From Drosophila miranda (Eukaryota; Arthropoda; Insecta; Diptera; Drosophilidae), in contig NW_022881665.1 of assembly GCF_003369915.1 (NCBI RefSeq), positions 62,001 to 126,000 of the forward strand: 64,000 bases of DNA, in the 5' to 3' direction. Below the pieces are notes generated by a model. It did not search any database. It was not told where the DNA came from and saw only the letters and a program-made list of their open reading frames with translations. This document shows positions 22,864 through 35,739 of this stretch, one piece after another; the first letter of the stretch is position 1, and each line of letters opens with the position of its first letter. A program made the position numbers and the translations under genes.

Positions 22864-23212
22864 TTTTCGTAAAAGGCACTAAACTTTGCTTTTCACTGCG
22901 CTTTATTTACCGACTGACAATTGTACTACAAAGTCGCATTTTATTAAAAATCGATAGATATCGAATAAATTCACAAATCCCAATGATAGGTCAAAAGTTA
23001 TCGTTACTCAGCAAAAACTGCAAGCACTGTCAAAAAACGGCAGCATATTACATTACAAAGAAAAAGAATTCAATTGGAATTTGCACAAACACAGTCGGCC
23101 TTCATAAAAGTGTACAAAGCAACTGGGCTAATACATCAGAGAATATTCCTGAAAGGAGCTCGTCCAGATCCAGTTAACGAAACAGAATTCACGCAAATCC
23201 AAGCAGTTGACA

Positions 23213-23879
23213 ATGCATCCTTTTACTTATGCCATATCCGTGAACTTCGTGGTCACCTGCTGGGAAAATCAACCGGCTCAACAATTTAGATTGTCGGAGA
23301 TAATTGAGTTCCCAGCCATTTTGGTCAATCTGAAAACGGGTATGGTCGAGCGGAGTTTCACAAGTACGTGATGCCCGTGGAGTCGCCGCAACTGAGCGAA
23401 TACTGTACCAGTCTGACGGGCATTCAGCAGAAGACTGTGGAGGCGGGAGTGCCACTGCAGACGCACTCAATTCCTTTTATCGAGTGGCTGAAGAAGGAAT
23501 TGAGCGCCCGCAACCTGGTGCTACCAAAGATGAGTATGACCAATCCACAGGGAAACTGTTTCTTCGTCACCTGGGCGAACTGGGACTTTGGATCTGTCTT
23601 GCCAAGGAGTGCCACGCAAGAATATACGTAAACCAACCTGCTTCAATCAGTGGATAGACGCGAGGGCCATCTACAAGAAGTGGTACAAGTATCGTCCCTT
23701 CAGCTTCGACAATGCCCTGCCCATGTGAGGCTGACCTTCCAGGGACGTGCTCACTCCGGCATCGATGATGCAAGAATCTGGGCAATCTCATTTGCAAGAT
23801 GTCTCGTGATGGAGCCCCCTTTTCGATCACCAAGGATCTGACACCACATAAGGAGCTCAACGAGAACCGTGGCTTCTGA
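23213..23879 (+). pseudogene. Snp-like: Snipper/ERI1-like exonuclease, copy C (multiple one-base indels)
   Basis: Counterpart of 3042-3713, net five bases shorter. Against copy A there are six one-base deletions (in GGTCGAGCGG, ACGCACTC, TTGGATCTG, GTGCCACGC, CCCTGCCC, GATGCAAG contexts) and one T insertion. Apart from the indels it is almost identical to copy A and also has N-F-V-V in motif I (23243-23254). Nearly all indels shorten short runs, and this unit ends at an assembly gap, so sequencing error could account for some or all of them; if so this is a second open copy of the same probable pseudoenzyme. Confidence 0.8.
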
Positions 23880-24428
23880 GCTTAAGCGGTCAGCCATCAG
23901 CCATTAGCCATCCCAGCCAGAGCCAGAGCATAATAATCCATTTGTTTGTTGGATTATGTTTAATATTCAACGCCACAGTAACCCAAGGACACTAATGCTG
24001 ACTAAAGATGGGCCCAATTTAAACACAAATGTAAACGCCAAATAAGATTATTGTTTTTTTATTATCTACATAATTTCTTTTGACAGAAATAACGACTTGA
24101 CATTTGAAGTGCGTCGCCATCGCAGCAAAGCCCCAGTACCTGCATCTGGATATCAAAAGCCAGCAAGAAAACCACAACACTAAAAATCCACTCATTTATC
24201 CTATTGGGTGTAGAGAATGATTATGAGTTTTGCATAATCTGAACACAAATGTAATAGCAAAATAATTATCTTGTTTTCTTTTTATATTTTATCTAACATA
24301 AATTAAATTGATGTGCATCGCAATGACAGCCGATCGCCTGCCAGAAGCCATTAGCCATCCCACCAAAGCAGAATGAGCCAGAACACAAAAAAAGCCATTT
24401 ATTTATTTGATTATATTTAATACACTTA
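23880..24428. repeat. Imperfect direct repeats 3' of exonuclease copy C
   Basis: Same structure as 3714-4292 with a shortened GCCAGAGCC tract. No gene. Confidence 0.5.
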
Positions 24429-24744
24429 ATACGCTGCGTAGCCACTGCAAATTGATTTGTTCGGTTATAATAATGATCCGATCCGATTCAGATTCGGCAA
24501 TCTGGTAGATATGGTTATTCTCTATGATTGTTCAAAATTGTGGATGCCACAGATCTTCGTCCTTTGTGATGGCGAAAGAGGGTGGGGTGAAATTTTGAAA
24601 TACATATCACTAGGCGCTCATAGGGACGGACAAACGGACGGGCGGACAGACAGACATGGCTCTATCGACCCTCGACTATAGATGCTGATCAAGAATATAC
24701 ATACATATATACTTTATAGGTTCCTTATGAAAGGGGGGTATACA
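24429..24744 (-). mobile_element. Short DINE-1-like Helitron fragment, unit C
   Basis: Counterpart of 4293-4605 and virtually identical to it, including the GTGGATGCCACA block that unit B lacks. Confidence 0.68.
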
Positions 24745-25328
24745 AATTGTTCTTTTTTTTTTTGTTATGTATTTTATCTAATTTCTTTTGACAGCAATTG
24801 ATATGAATTTAAATTTGATGTGCATCGCAATCGCAGCTACCACATCTACAATCTAAACACCTACGTACGAGTACATCTAATCATAGCAATAAATATGGCC
24901 TTATAGCAAACACATTTTGCTACTATTCATACTTACTTGGTAATGATTAGCCATAGTCTTCAATATGGACTTATTTTTTCATCGATTTTCATCGCCTACA
25001 CTAGGTGATACGGTATAAAAATAAGATTAAAACATCCAGGAACAGGAGGTTGGGAAGATCCTACCGCCCAACGTTTTGGCACAATGTTTGTATATTTGCT
25101 GATCACTTTCCTCTGGGACCCCTCCAAGCACTCAAGTAGTCGAATTCCCAAATGGGAAAGCAAGAATAGCTCGATATTTTGTCGAAACTAAATTAGAGAA
25201 ATTAAGAAAAACGAGACATCCAAATTGTCATAGAATTGGAGTTTAGATATAGCCCAATGCGAATATTGAATATATGTACATATATCTCAGTAGGATAATA
25301 TTAGTGGAGTTTTTAGTGGGAACAATTG
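24745..25328. other. AT-rich intergenic stretch, unit C
   Basis: Counterpart of 4606-5188; no gene seen. Confidence 0.5.
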
Positions 25329-25906
25329 AGAGACTTGACTATCTCCTTCGAAATGTTCTGTGCCGCAATTTCCAGTCTGGCCTTGAATCTAATCCCCTAT
25401 TCAAGTCGGAGCATCTACAGAAGAATGCGGATTCAAGATGGAATTGCTTGCATCCCTTAGCCAAGTTGTGAAGTGTCACTTAGAGGAAGTGTTGGAAACA
25501 GACAGACTTGCTCCATACCCTGGGCCATACCATGTGGCCTCTGTTCGGTTTGTGACCGACTCCTGCGGTTCCTGTAGGCTTCTACGAGTATTCATATTCC
25601 AAAGAATCCGAAGTGCCTGAAAAGAAAAAGAATTTTCGGTGGTAAATGGTAAAGATGATGAGAAGAATGCCTGTAATGACCTAGTGACCGCCGCAAAAGT
25701 TCTGTCGGCTGTACAGGACTCAATAGGCTCGTTGGAACCCAACGTACACTATGTTGAGCAAGCAGCAACCATTTGAAGACTCTTGCGAAAGGCGCCTCAA
25801 AAGATACATGAAATTAAGTGCAGCTGAGTGGGGTGATTTGAATAGACTTGTTAATACCCTGGATCCGACGTATGCCACAGAAAAGTTGCAATTGTTCACC
25901 AATTGA
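25329..25906 (+). pseudogene. hAT-like transposase remnant, unit C
   Basis: Counterpart of 5189-5775 with one-base deletions in the first piece. The second piece (25751-25906) is one codon shorter but still open (NTLDPTYATEK). It retains the 49-bp segment that unit B has lost. Confidence 0.4.
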
Positions 25907-26059
25907 CTTCTATAAGCTATGGCTGGAGGTCAATAAGTCTAATGCATTTGCAGCTATTTCATTTAAATGAGCCCTTTAGTATTTATCATTATACATATAT
26001 GTAAGCGACGCATACTTAACCATAAGCATAAGCATAGCCCTCATACACGCCCTATCACT

Positions 26060-26700
26060 GCGGCCAGATCGACGATTGATTCCGTTGGTAGAGTGGAATA
26101 GCCAGCACTAGATGGAAACGTGGCGGTAAGGAGCACTGCATAATGGTCACGCTGGACATTAAGAACGTGTTTAACACGGCGATGTGGAGCTGCATCCTAA
26201 AGGCGCTAGAGACTTTCGACACCCAGGTACCGAGGCCGGCACGGAGCAATAGGAGGTATTTGCAGGCGTCCCGCAGGGGTCGGTGCTGGGCCCTACACTG
26301 TGGAACGCAATGAACGACGGCATATTGCGACTCAGCCTCCCCACGTAGTGCATATGGTGGGTTTTTCAGACGATGTGGCTGTGGTGGGAAAACTCTTGGC
26401 CGGAGACTTGGAGAAGACCTGCAACCAGACAATAGCGCGTATTCAACAGTGGCTGGAGAGGTCGGGCTCGAACTCGCTCCCCACAAGACCGAGGCAGTGT
26501 TGGTGTCCAGCCGAAAGAAAGCTGAGACAGTCCTGCCACGGTCATATCTCTGCCATGGATGCTGGCTAATGGTAGTCGGGCGGAGTAAAGAAAACTATCA
26601 ATGAAATTACCCAATCTATGGTGACACTGTTACATGCCGGGATGCATGGCCGAGGGGTTGCTCGGTTGCTAATATACGGACTCTGGATACCTGTCCAATA
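26060..26700 (+). pseudogene. R1-like non-LTR reverse transcriptase fragment, unit C
   Basis: Counterpart of 5935-6595 with additional small deletions, including loss of two codons after DDVAV and of the A-run at the 3' end. Confidence 0.72.
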
Positions 26701-26704
26701 AATT

Positions 26705-28045
26705 AAGTAGTCATTAGTCAGCTCTCACTGCGTTCGGTTGTGTTTCGCTATGTCGCTTTATTACTGCTCAGAATGCAATTCGTCACCTTGAGGCTGTCCG
26801 CTGTTCTTCTTTATGCCGCCGAGCGTTTCATCTGACGTGCATCGATTTGCATGCAAGTGCAGTTAAACTCTTGAGAAATCTGCTAATTTGTTATGGCATA
26901 CCTGCATATTGGTAAATTTGCTACCGCGACGGGCCAGAAGCGGTGGTGAAATTTGTTGCCAATAAACTCAAGGTGCCGGAGGGGGAAATTTCTTGCGTGA
27001 AATTGGTTAAGCGAGATGCTGATCTATCTGCGTTATGGTGTTCCCGTGGTCTTTGATGATAGATTCTGGCCAGTATCGGTAAGGGTTTCGCGCATAGACA
27101 GAGGCCGGAAGCTGATTTGACGGCAGTTAATCTGTGTGCAGCTGTGCCACTGCGGACGTCCACGCTGACTCAGAAAGCTCCAGGTTCATCCACTTCAAAA
27201 AAAACCCCAGTGAAACCCCTTTGGTTTTATGATCGCCGCTTCTCCACAAAATATTCTGCTTGCACTTTTTTGACGAAGAGTCAGCAGCTCGTCGTGCACT
27301 CTTATGTGGAACACTCTTCAGCATCATCACCTAGATTGGCTCTCCCTGCCCAATCTTCTGGACGAGGATGGTGTGCTGCTATTTCGGACTCCGGCACATA
27401 AGCAGGTTTCAAGCATGGGTCTCGGCCCTTTGGTTCAGTGGGATATGCCTGAACCTCCTCTGGATCCATCTTCCGTGGCCGCTAACAGGACGGCACCGCC
27501 ACTTTCTGGGACCGTGCCGATGGACGGTGCCAAGACTCAGGCTGTCAGCTTGGCTACCTCTTCGTGTGACTTCGACGCTGTCATTTTGTTTGAAACCTGG
27601 CTCAATTCAAACTTTTTCGACAACGAATACTTCGATCCTAACCTTTTCCAGGTGTTTCGTAAGGACAGAGATTGTGCCAAGACGAAGCGCTGCAGAGAAG
27701 GTGGGGTCATTGTGGCCGTCAGACACACCCTACTGGATGGTGGCTCTGTTCTGGATCAGATTGGTGTGGCGGTGGCTGGCCAGTCGGAGACGCTATTAGC
27801 GCATCGTACATTCCACCGAATAGCTGTCACACACTCAAAACATTGCTAAAATGTATGTTATGGTATTCTGCGAGACCGTCAGCACCTCTGCGTTGCTGGC
27901 GACTTCAATTTGGGTTCGTTGATATGGTCCGGCGATCCGCAGTCGTCGGCTATGATACCAAGCAATGTACATTTGCCGCACGAGATTCTCTTGCTAGATG
28001 ATTTTTTTAGTATGGGCTTAACCAAAGTAAATAGTTTTTCTTAGT
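26705..28045 (+). pseudogene. CR1/Jockey-like non-LTR element fragment, unit C
   Basis: Counterpart of 6620-7960, without the unit B deletion. The endonuclease-start frame (27304-27849, 181 codons) is open as in unit A. Confidence 0.7.
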
Positions 28046-28061
28046 TTGGATATAGATTGCC

Positions 28062-28099
28062 ATGTTACATCTTGCGAACTGCCTTGGACGGCTACGTGT
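28062..28099 (+). pseudogene. LOA/R1-like element, unit C, cut by the gap
   Basis: Only the first ~40 bases of the counterpart of 7970-10072 are present before the N run. Unit C is therefore truncated by the assembly, not by a biological junction that can be seen. Confidence 0.7.
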
Positions 28100-28149
28100 N
28101 NNNNNNNNNNNNNNNNNNNNNNNNNNNNNNNNNNNNNNNNNNNNNNNNN
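28100..28149. other. Assembly gap (50 N)
   Basis: Run of 50 N. Left of it is the middle of an exonuclease-array unit; right of it is the 5' untranslated region of a polo-array unit. True distance and adjacency are unknown. Confidence 0.99.
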
Positions 28150-28376
28150 CGCTTTGTGGCTATTTTTCGTGAACTGTGATTGTGAGTGGTGTCGGTGGCA
28201 TAGGCATAGTCTGCGAGTGATCATTTGTGTCTTGGCATTTGCATTAATCTTAAATTGTTTCTTTGGGAACGCATTTAACTGGACGTGTGTGTACAGAGCG
28301 GATTTTGCATCAACGCGAAGGCGAGGAAGTTTTTTGTGTTCGAGTGAACGCCAAGGCAAAGGGACATCAGAGCAAA
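28150..28376 (+). promoter_or_regulatory. Partial 5' leader of polo copy 1
   Basis: Begins at CGCTTTGTGGC, which corresponds to 52655 in unit 4; the promoter proper is lost in the gap. No BEL LTR is seen upstream because of the gap. Confidence 0.6.
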
Positions 28377-30649
28377 ATGGCCGCAAAACCGGAGGATAAA
28401 AGCACAGAATATACCGGATCGTCTCTTCGACTCCAATCAACGCAGGACGTATAAGCGTATGCGCTTCTTTGGAAAGGTAAGACTTGCCCCAGAAGTGGAT
28501 CATTGTGTTCTAGGGAATCCTCATGCACATTTTAACAACTCTGCGCAGCCTCACAGCGCTGGGCATACACATATGTATGCAAGGGCATGCAAACCAACAC
28601 ATACAAGCATGCGGCTTACATCTATTTTCGCCTCAGTTTCCTTTGGCACCCTTCCACTGTTTATGTGTGAACGCGTGCGTGGTGTGCCTGGTAGAGTTGT
28701 CAAAGAATGACGGCCAGCCACATACATGCATGCAAACGTACATTCTTTTTTTTTTGTCGCGTCGCATTCAATTTACAATTATTTAGTAAAAAATTGTGGC
28801 TATAATGAGATGTTTGCAATTGCTTGTGTAGGGCGGCTTTGCCAAGTGCTACGAAATCATCGATGTGGAGACCGACGATGTTTTTGCCGGCAAAATCGTA
28901 TCAAAGAAGCTGATGATCAAGCACAACCTGAAGGAGAAGACGCTCAGGAGATTACCATTCATCGTAGTCTCAATCATCCCAACATAGTGAAGTTCCATAG
29001 CTATTTCGAGAATGTCCAGAACATTTACATTGTCCTGGACCTTTGCAAGAAGCGGGTAAGTACGCCGGAAATTCAGCATAGCATGCGTTCTTCCGAACTA
29101 ATGGATCCCGCCTTTTTGCCACTCAGTCGATGATGGAGCTGCACAAGCGCCGGAAAAGCATCACGGAGTTCGAGTGCCGCTACTACATTTCCAGATCATC
29201 CAAGGCGTCAAGTATCTGCACGACACCGCATTATCCATCGCGACTTGAAGCTAGGAAACCTGTTCTTGAACGATATGCTGCACGTGAAGATTGGCGACTT
29301 TGGCCTAGCCACTCGCATCGAATATGAGGCGAACGCAAGAAGACTCTGTGCGGCACCCAAACTACATTGCCCCAGAAATTTCTCACCAAAAAGGGGCATT
29401 CGTTCGAAGTGGACATATGGTCCATTGGCTGCGTCATGTAACTCTGTTGGTAGGCCAACCCCGTTTGAGACCAAAACGCTGAAAAAACACTTATTCAAAG
29501 ATCAAGAAGTGCGAGTACAGAGTGCCAAGCTACTTGAGAAACTGCTGCCTGATATGGTGATCTCCATGCTCCAGCCGAACCCTGAGAGCCGCCCAGCAAT
29601 TGGCCAGTTGCTGAACTACGACTTCTGAAGGGCTCGAAGGTGCCAACGTTCTTGCAAGCTCTTGCCTAACTATGGCTCGCGAATTGGCATCAACGACACC
29701 ATTGAAGACTCCATTCATCGCAAGCCGCTGATGGAGATGAACGGCATTAGGGATGATACTCGTCTGGAGTCAACATTCCTCAATACCAACTTGCACGACG
29801 CCATCACTGCCTCGCCCAGGTGTGCCGCCACAACGAAGACTACCGCAGCGACATTGAGAGCTTGCACCAGCAGCTCACCAATCTGATCAACAACAAGGTT
29901 TGTAATCATTGCAGTGATTGTATTGTTAAATAATTATTAATCATCTCGTGCTTACAGCCGCGCATACTGCAAGGCAATCTCGAGGATGAGAATACCGATC
30001 CTGCAGCACAGCCGCTCTTCTGGATATCCAAATGGGTCGACTACAGTGAAAAAATACGGCTTCGGTTATCAGCTCTGTGATGAGGGCATTGGCGTTATGT
30101 TCAACGACACAACCAAATTGATTCTGCTTCCGAACCAGATCAACGTCCACTTCATAGACAAGGACGGAAAGGAGAGCTACATGACTACGACGATTACTGC
30201 AAGACGCTTGATAAAAAGATGAAGCTGCTTTCCTACTTCAAGCGTTACATGATCGAGCATTCTCGTGAAGGCTGGAGCCATAATGTGAACATTGAGAGTG
30301 ATCAGATATCGCGTATGCCCATTTGCACTCCTGGTTCCGCACAACGGTGTGCTGTGGTCATGCATCTTACCACGGTTCCGTACAGGTAGCTACACAAATT
30401 TAGTAATGCTCTCCCGACTTATAGAAATTAACCAAAACTATTCCTGATTTCAGCTTAATTTTTCGGATCACATGAAGCTCATTCTTTGTCCGCGTATGAG
30501 TGCCATTACATACATGGATCACGAGAAAGAACTTCCGCACATATCGCTTCTCGACCATCGTGGAGAACGGTGTGTCCAAAGAATTATATCAAAAGATACG
30601 CTATGCCCAAGAAAAACTTAGAAAAATGCTGGAGAAGATGTTTGTTTAA
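28377..30649 (+). pseudogene. polo: polo-like kinase Polo, copy 1 (many indels)
   Basis: All five exons are recognisable: 28377-28476, 28832-29055, 29127-29897, 29958-30385, 30454-30649, with normal GT..AG junctions. Exon lengths deviate from copy 5 by +1, -1, -9, -1 and +1. The first lesion is an extra A in exon 1 (AGCACAGAATATACC), giving a stop at 28454 after ~25 codons. At least eight indels lie in exon 3. Amino-acid changes include EDVQ to ENVQ and LELC to LDLC. By shared substitutions (NLKEK, LEDEN, SEKY, SKEL, final Val) it belongs with copy 5. Almost all lesions are single bases and the copy starts at an assembly gap, so part of the damage may be sequence error. Confidence 0.9.
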
Positions 30650-31369
30650 TTGTTGGATGATGTTCACCATCTCCACACCTACCAGCGGACTATCATTCTA
30701 AGGCAAAATGTTAGTTTAAGCTAAATCACGAACGCCTTAGCCAACCCAACCTAACCATTCATCTGTTCCCACGCCAATTCTTTCCCACAATCGTAGTTTC
30801 TGTCCAAATTTGTATTTACTGTTTAACGTTTTTTTTTTTTGTTTGGCTTTGCATTCCATTTTAGTTCCCTGTTTAACGTTTATATCTGTTCAAATATTTT
30901 TCGTAACACGAATATCGAAAGAAATTATTATAAATAAAAATAAATGTATACTTTTAGAAATTACATGTAATCCTCGATCGCCCACGCATCATTTCAACAA
31001 TTCGAACATTTGTGTAGAAAAAAACAACAAACAAAACATGGATGTTAACTATTAGAACCCTGCGGTTTGGGAGTAAACATTTCTTTTGTATTTTTACCTA
31101 AGCTAATAAAATTTGAACCACTGTAGTAATAAATACAATGCTTCTCAAATTATTCAAATTGGAAGATTTTACGTCTCAAATTGATTCTAGAATGTCTTAT
31201 GTATTATATTTTCTGTTTTCTGAGTACCGTCGGCCAAATTTCTATTGTTTCGGCTGACGCACGAATTAGGAAACTTGAAACAATTTATCGCAGTTCCGGT
31301 GTAAGTATCGTGTAATTTTTTTTTTTTGGAGGTATAGAGAAAGATCGGATATAAAAAAAAGACTTTAAA
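30650..31369. other. 3' flank of polo copy 1
   Basis: Non-coding. It contains a 3' untranslated region with AATAAA-type signals (~30930-30945), then AT-rich DNA up to the end of the opposed BEL element. It lacks the ~33-bp block (with GGTCGACTTAAA) found after copies 2 and 3. No 3' LTR of the BEL is visible here. Confidence 0.6.
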
Positions 31370-34300
31370 TACAGTGTTTTTTCCCGCAGTATACGTCAGG
31401 TTGCCCATCTGTTGATGTTAATGTAGGTGACAATTTTGTTGTTCGCTGTGTGGGTGGCTCATCAATCTCCGTGGTGTCTTTGATCACGTTGTGGAACGTT
31501 TGATTGCCACATCTTCTGGAAAGAGCGGCGCTAGACGAGTGATAGGGCGCTTGTATACGCCAGATGCTGTCTTAACGTCAACCACTCGTACGTGGTTGTC
31601 CTGTCCAGGATATGTCTTAATGATGCGACCCATTGGCCACTTCATTACAGGAAGGTTGTCTTCCTTAACCAAAACTAATAATCCTTCAGGTACGTTTGGT
31701 GAAGCGGTCTTCCATTTATGCCGAGCTTGCAATTCTTGGAGGTATTCTGTAGACCATTGTTTCCAGAATGAATGCTTTAGGCGCGATACCAATTCCCAGC
31801 GCTTGACCAATGTTCTTCCTTGTTGATCAGTATTGACGTCAGGAGGCGTTGTCAATGGTTCACCAATCAAGAAGTGTCCTGGGGTGAGCGCTGTTGTATC
31901 AGTGGGATCATTTGACATTGAGTGATGGGTCGAGAATTGAGAATTGCTTTAATTTCGATTATCACTGTGGTTTTAGTTCTTCAAATGTCAATGAGGCTGT
32001 GTTGTGGTTGTTATCAACAGCTTTTTTCTGATTTTACCGCCGCTTCCCAGAGGCCGCCAAAACGATGGAGCCTGGGAGGAATGAATTTAAAATCACTTGT
32101 TTTTTTGTTGCAATGATTCGTGATCAGAGCACTTGCCTTTGAGCTGAATATAGAGTCTTCTAATTCTTTAAGCTGGTTGTTTGCACCCACAAAGTCGTTG
32201 CATTGTCGCAATGAATAGTTTGGCACTTCCCACGTCTGCTTAAGAATCGACGCAGGGCGGCCAAGAATGCATCTGTGGTCAGGTCGCTTACCAGCTCCAG
32301 GTGTACTGCTTTGTGGAAAAGCAGCAGAACACGGCGATGTATGCCTTTTCCCTGGTCTTTTCCCTCGGATCTTATGGTGGATCGAGATTGGTCCACAGTA
32401 GTCGACGCCTGCATTAAGAAACGGGCGTGCTTGTGTGACTCGTTGTGCTGGGAGATTGCCCATGATCTGGTGCATCAGCTTTGGTCTAGCCTTGGTGCAT
32501 CTAACACAGCTGTGGATGATGCTTCTAGCCATTGTCTTGTCATTGATAATCCAATATTGTTGTCTTGGATTGCCCTTAATGCTTGAGCACCACAATGCAT
32601 GTTCTCCTCATGTAGCTCCCGCAAGATCATTTTGACGATTGGGTCATTGTAAGGCAGCAAAACTGGGTGTTTTGCGTTGTATGGAAGTAGAGCTTCTTCA
32701 AGTCTACCACCAAACTCGGATGAGCTCATCGTCTCCTAGGAAGGGAGATAACGATATGATCGAGCTCTTTCTATCCACAGTCTTATAGCGTTGGAACTGT
32801 TTTTAACTCTGCTGTAAACTCGACTTGTTGTATGGTTTCGCAGGATTATAGTGCGGGCGTGGCAAGCTTACATGTTTAGCTTTTCTCTCAGATTGCTGGG
32901 TTTCAATGTTGGGTGCCTTCGTCCAGTTGTCTCGAGATCCGTGCAGGAATAATGGTCCATATAACCACAGATTGTGATCTGCCAGTCTGCTCGCTGCGAT
33001 TCCTCTCGACAGGACATCGGCTGCGTTGTTGGCCGATGACACGTGACGCATTGTGACTGGTTTGTTAATGCCTGGATTTTGGCTATTCGATTTGCCACAA
33101 AGGTATGGTATGTTGATGACGATGCGTTTATCCAGGATAACACAACGGTGGGAATCACTCCAACACCATCCTGAAACCGTGTTAATGTCCATGTGCAGAC
33201 CCTGTCGGACTCGGTTTTTGAGCTCGGCACCGAGGACTGCAGCACAAAGTTCAACCGTGGTAGCGATTGTTTGGCTGTCGGCGCCACACGTGATTTCGAA
33301 GAGAGCAGTCTTACTGACACTTGGTTGTTTTTTTATGTAGCGCGTACATATACAGCTGCGCCATATGCTCGTTCTGATGCATCTAACAAACGTATGGAGT
33401 TCTTGGGTAACTGGAGTTTTACCATCGTAGATATGCGGGGAACTTGCATTTTGTTCAATGTTTGTAGTCGTCCCGGTATTCTTTCCATTCGGTTTGGTGT
33501 TGTAATGGTAATTCGTCATCCCAATCCAGTTTGAGCTCCCAAAGTTGTTGCATGAAGATTTTTGCCTTTACTACCACCGGTGCAAAGAGTCCTAGTGGGT
33601 CAAAGATTTGGGCCAGTTCGGAACATACACCCGTTTGGTGATGCGTGTAGCCTGGCTTTTCTGTGTTCGTCCACACAATGTATCCTTCTTCGGCATCCAG
33701 ATGAGACCCAGAGTTTTCACGCTGTAGTGCTCTAGTGTCTCTCCTAGTTTTACATCGGTTACAGTATCCTCTTTGGGGATTCCTTGGAGAAGTTGCTCAT
33801 TGTTGGAGCACCACTTGCGCAATTTGAATCCGGACGTAGCAATATTTTATTTAGTTCTTGTCGAACATGAATTGCCTCTGGAATCGTGTTTGCTCCAGTT
33901 AGACAGTCGTCAACATAGAAATCGGTTTTTAATGTTGTTGATCCTACTGGTAGTCTGTCTTTGTATTGTATTGCCAAATGATCCAGACATTTCGTTGCTA
34001 GGAACGGATCTGCTGGATCAGATCGCTTTCTTTGGGACCTACTGAAGTTTCTCATGCTTTTCTTTAGGGACGATTTGACGTTCCCCACGAGCACTAGACG
34101 TCTGTGATAGCTTATCCATGCATTCGGTAAAAATCGTAATGTATTGCTTACATGTTGTACGTAAGTCTTCACGGAATTTTACGTATTCATCCGTTTTGTC
34201 TGTATCGCGAAGTTTGGAGTCGTTTTTGTTAAAGCGATTCCACGCATTTTCGAGTGCTGATATTTGGGCTTGAAAATAAGAGGCCGTTTGCTTTCGTTCT

Positions 34301-35260
34301 TGGGAATCTTTTTTAAATTTCCGAATGCACCTCGATATTTCCTCACCAATCTCTTGCTGCACATCCATTGCATTGTAGCGGCAGCTTCTGCCTCCATATG
34401 TGTATCCATTCTATCTGTTTGTACTTATTACTTCTGACCCGTTGGGAGTGTTTTATTTGCTTTGCAGCTGGATACGCTCGAAATCGCAACCGTTGTCGGT
34501 CAGAAAGGTAATAGTACAGGTGATGTGTTGGATGGAGGGATTTGTGCTGTTTCCAATCTATGGAACGCACGGAACAACAAAAATTTATTACCTTGGTGGT
34601 AATCGAATTCTATAGCTGTTTTTCTGTTGGCTGATAACCTGAATATGTCAGATTTGCCAAAGTGATACTTATTGGTAGGAGATGCTACCGTAAGTGTACG
34701 CCCTGATGCCAAATTTTTATTGAAGATGTCCTGTTGACTGCTTCAATCTGATGTCCAGATCGAATCCTTTCACTGTAGCTTGTCTGACAGTTTGAAAGGA
34801 TGACCAAGATCGGGGTCACCAAATGTTAATGTGTGTGTGTGTGTAGGAAGCTGGGTTGCATACGGTACATAAACCGTCTACAGTTTGGTCGTCGCAACTA
34901 GAACTTGAACCAGTTGGACTGCGGAGTGGGTATCCTACGGTGCGCAAGGGAGGGTCTGAAGACACGGCGACAGCCTCTGATGATTGCGATGGAAGATGAG
35001 TGACAGGCATTTATGGTACTGTTTCTGATACTGATTTTATTGATAAAACTGATTCTTATTTATAGGTGATAAAGGTACAAAAGTGCTGAGTCTGTAAAAT
35101 ATATGTTTTGTGTATTATGGATAATTTTAGTGTCTGGTGGGCAATTGCGATATTTTGATGGTCAGCAACTGCCCGCTGTCTTTGCCATCTGCGGAGAGAG
35201 TGCATTGTCAGCAGAACTCACTGCAGTGGCCAGTGTGTTGTCGTGAGGTATTATATTACA
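31370..35260 (-). mobile_element. BEL/Pao retroelement 1, internally deleted
   Basis: Read leftwards from a single LTR (34824-35260): a gag start (34039-34409), then a jump at ~34011 straight into the RT palm (FLATKCLDHLAIQYKDRLPV, FYVDDCLTGA), RNase H-like region, zinc-binding and core integrase (HCGAQALRAI, HSCVRCTKARPK, AGVDYCGPI), and the C-terminal DUF5641-type region (VRVVDVKTASGVYKRPITRL). The jump removes ~1.2 kb (rest of gag, start of RT) kept in elements 2 and 3. Several extra frameshifts. No 3' LTR. Confidence 0.85.
34824..35260 (-). repeat. BEL LTR, unit 1
   Basis: Plus-strand TGTTAATGTGTG to ATATTACA, ~437 bp. On the minus strand it is followed by two A/T bases and TGGTGACCCCGA, a plausible primer-binding site, which places the LTR edge. 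The outer edge is inferred from TG..CA only. It contains a GT microsatellite. Confidence 0.6.
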
Positions 35261-35739
35261 TGTTAAATAGAACACTGTGTCACGGTGCCACTGTGTTATG
35301 CCGACGGGTATTATAAACTATTACTTAAGCATATTTCTGCAACTGAACAAAATAGAGTGCTCTGATTTCAGAAAAGTAGTTGCGTTGACTTATCAGTCTC
35401 ACAAGTATATAAAAATTCATCTACTAAAATTTATTATAGCTCGATTATGTACAGCGCACATCACTAATTTTCATTGGCATTTAAATCGAACGGTTTCGGC
35501 GCGTTCTCCGCTTTGTGGCTATTTTTTCGTGAACTGTGAATTGTGAGTGGTGTCGGTGGGCATAGGCATAGTCTGCGAGTGATCATTTGTGTCTTGCATT
35601 TGCATTAATCTTAAATTGTTTCTTTGGGAACGCATTTAACTGGACGTGGTGTGTACAGAGCGGATTTTGCATCAACGCGAAGGCGAGGAAGTTTTTTGTG
35701 TTTCGAGTGAACGCCAAGGCAAAGGGACATCAGAGCAAA
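35261..35739 (+). promoter_or_regulatory. Promoter and 5' leader of polo copy 2
   Basis: The ~480 bp between the BEL LTR and the polo ATG. It holds a TATA-like GTATATAAAAATTC (~35405-35418) and a leader with TCGAACGGTTTCGGCGCG. Start context AGCAAAATGG fits Drosophila initiation sites. All polo copies after the gap keep this segment, so each could carry its own promoter; the neighbouring LTR points away from polo. Confidence 0.4.

Noticed and set aside
28046-28399. Frames running across the N gap
   Set aside because: They cross undefined bases and join two unrelated contig ends.
30650-31369. 3' LTR of the BEL element next to polo
   Set aside because: No stretch resembles the LTR at 34824-35260 in either orientation; the sequence reads as polo 3' flank.
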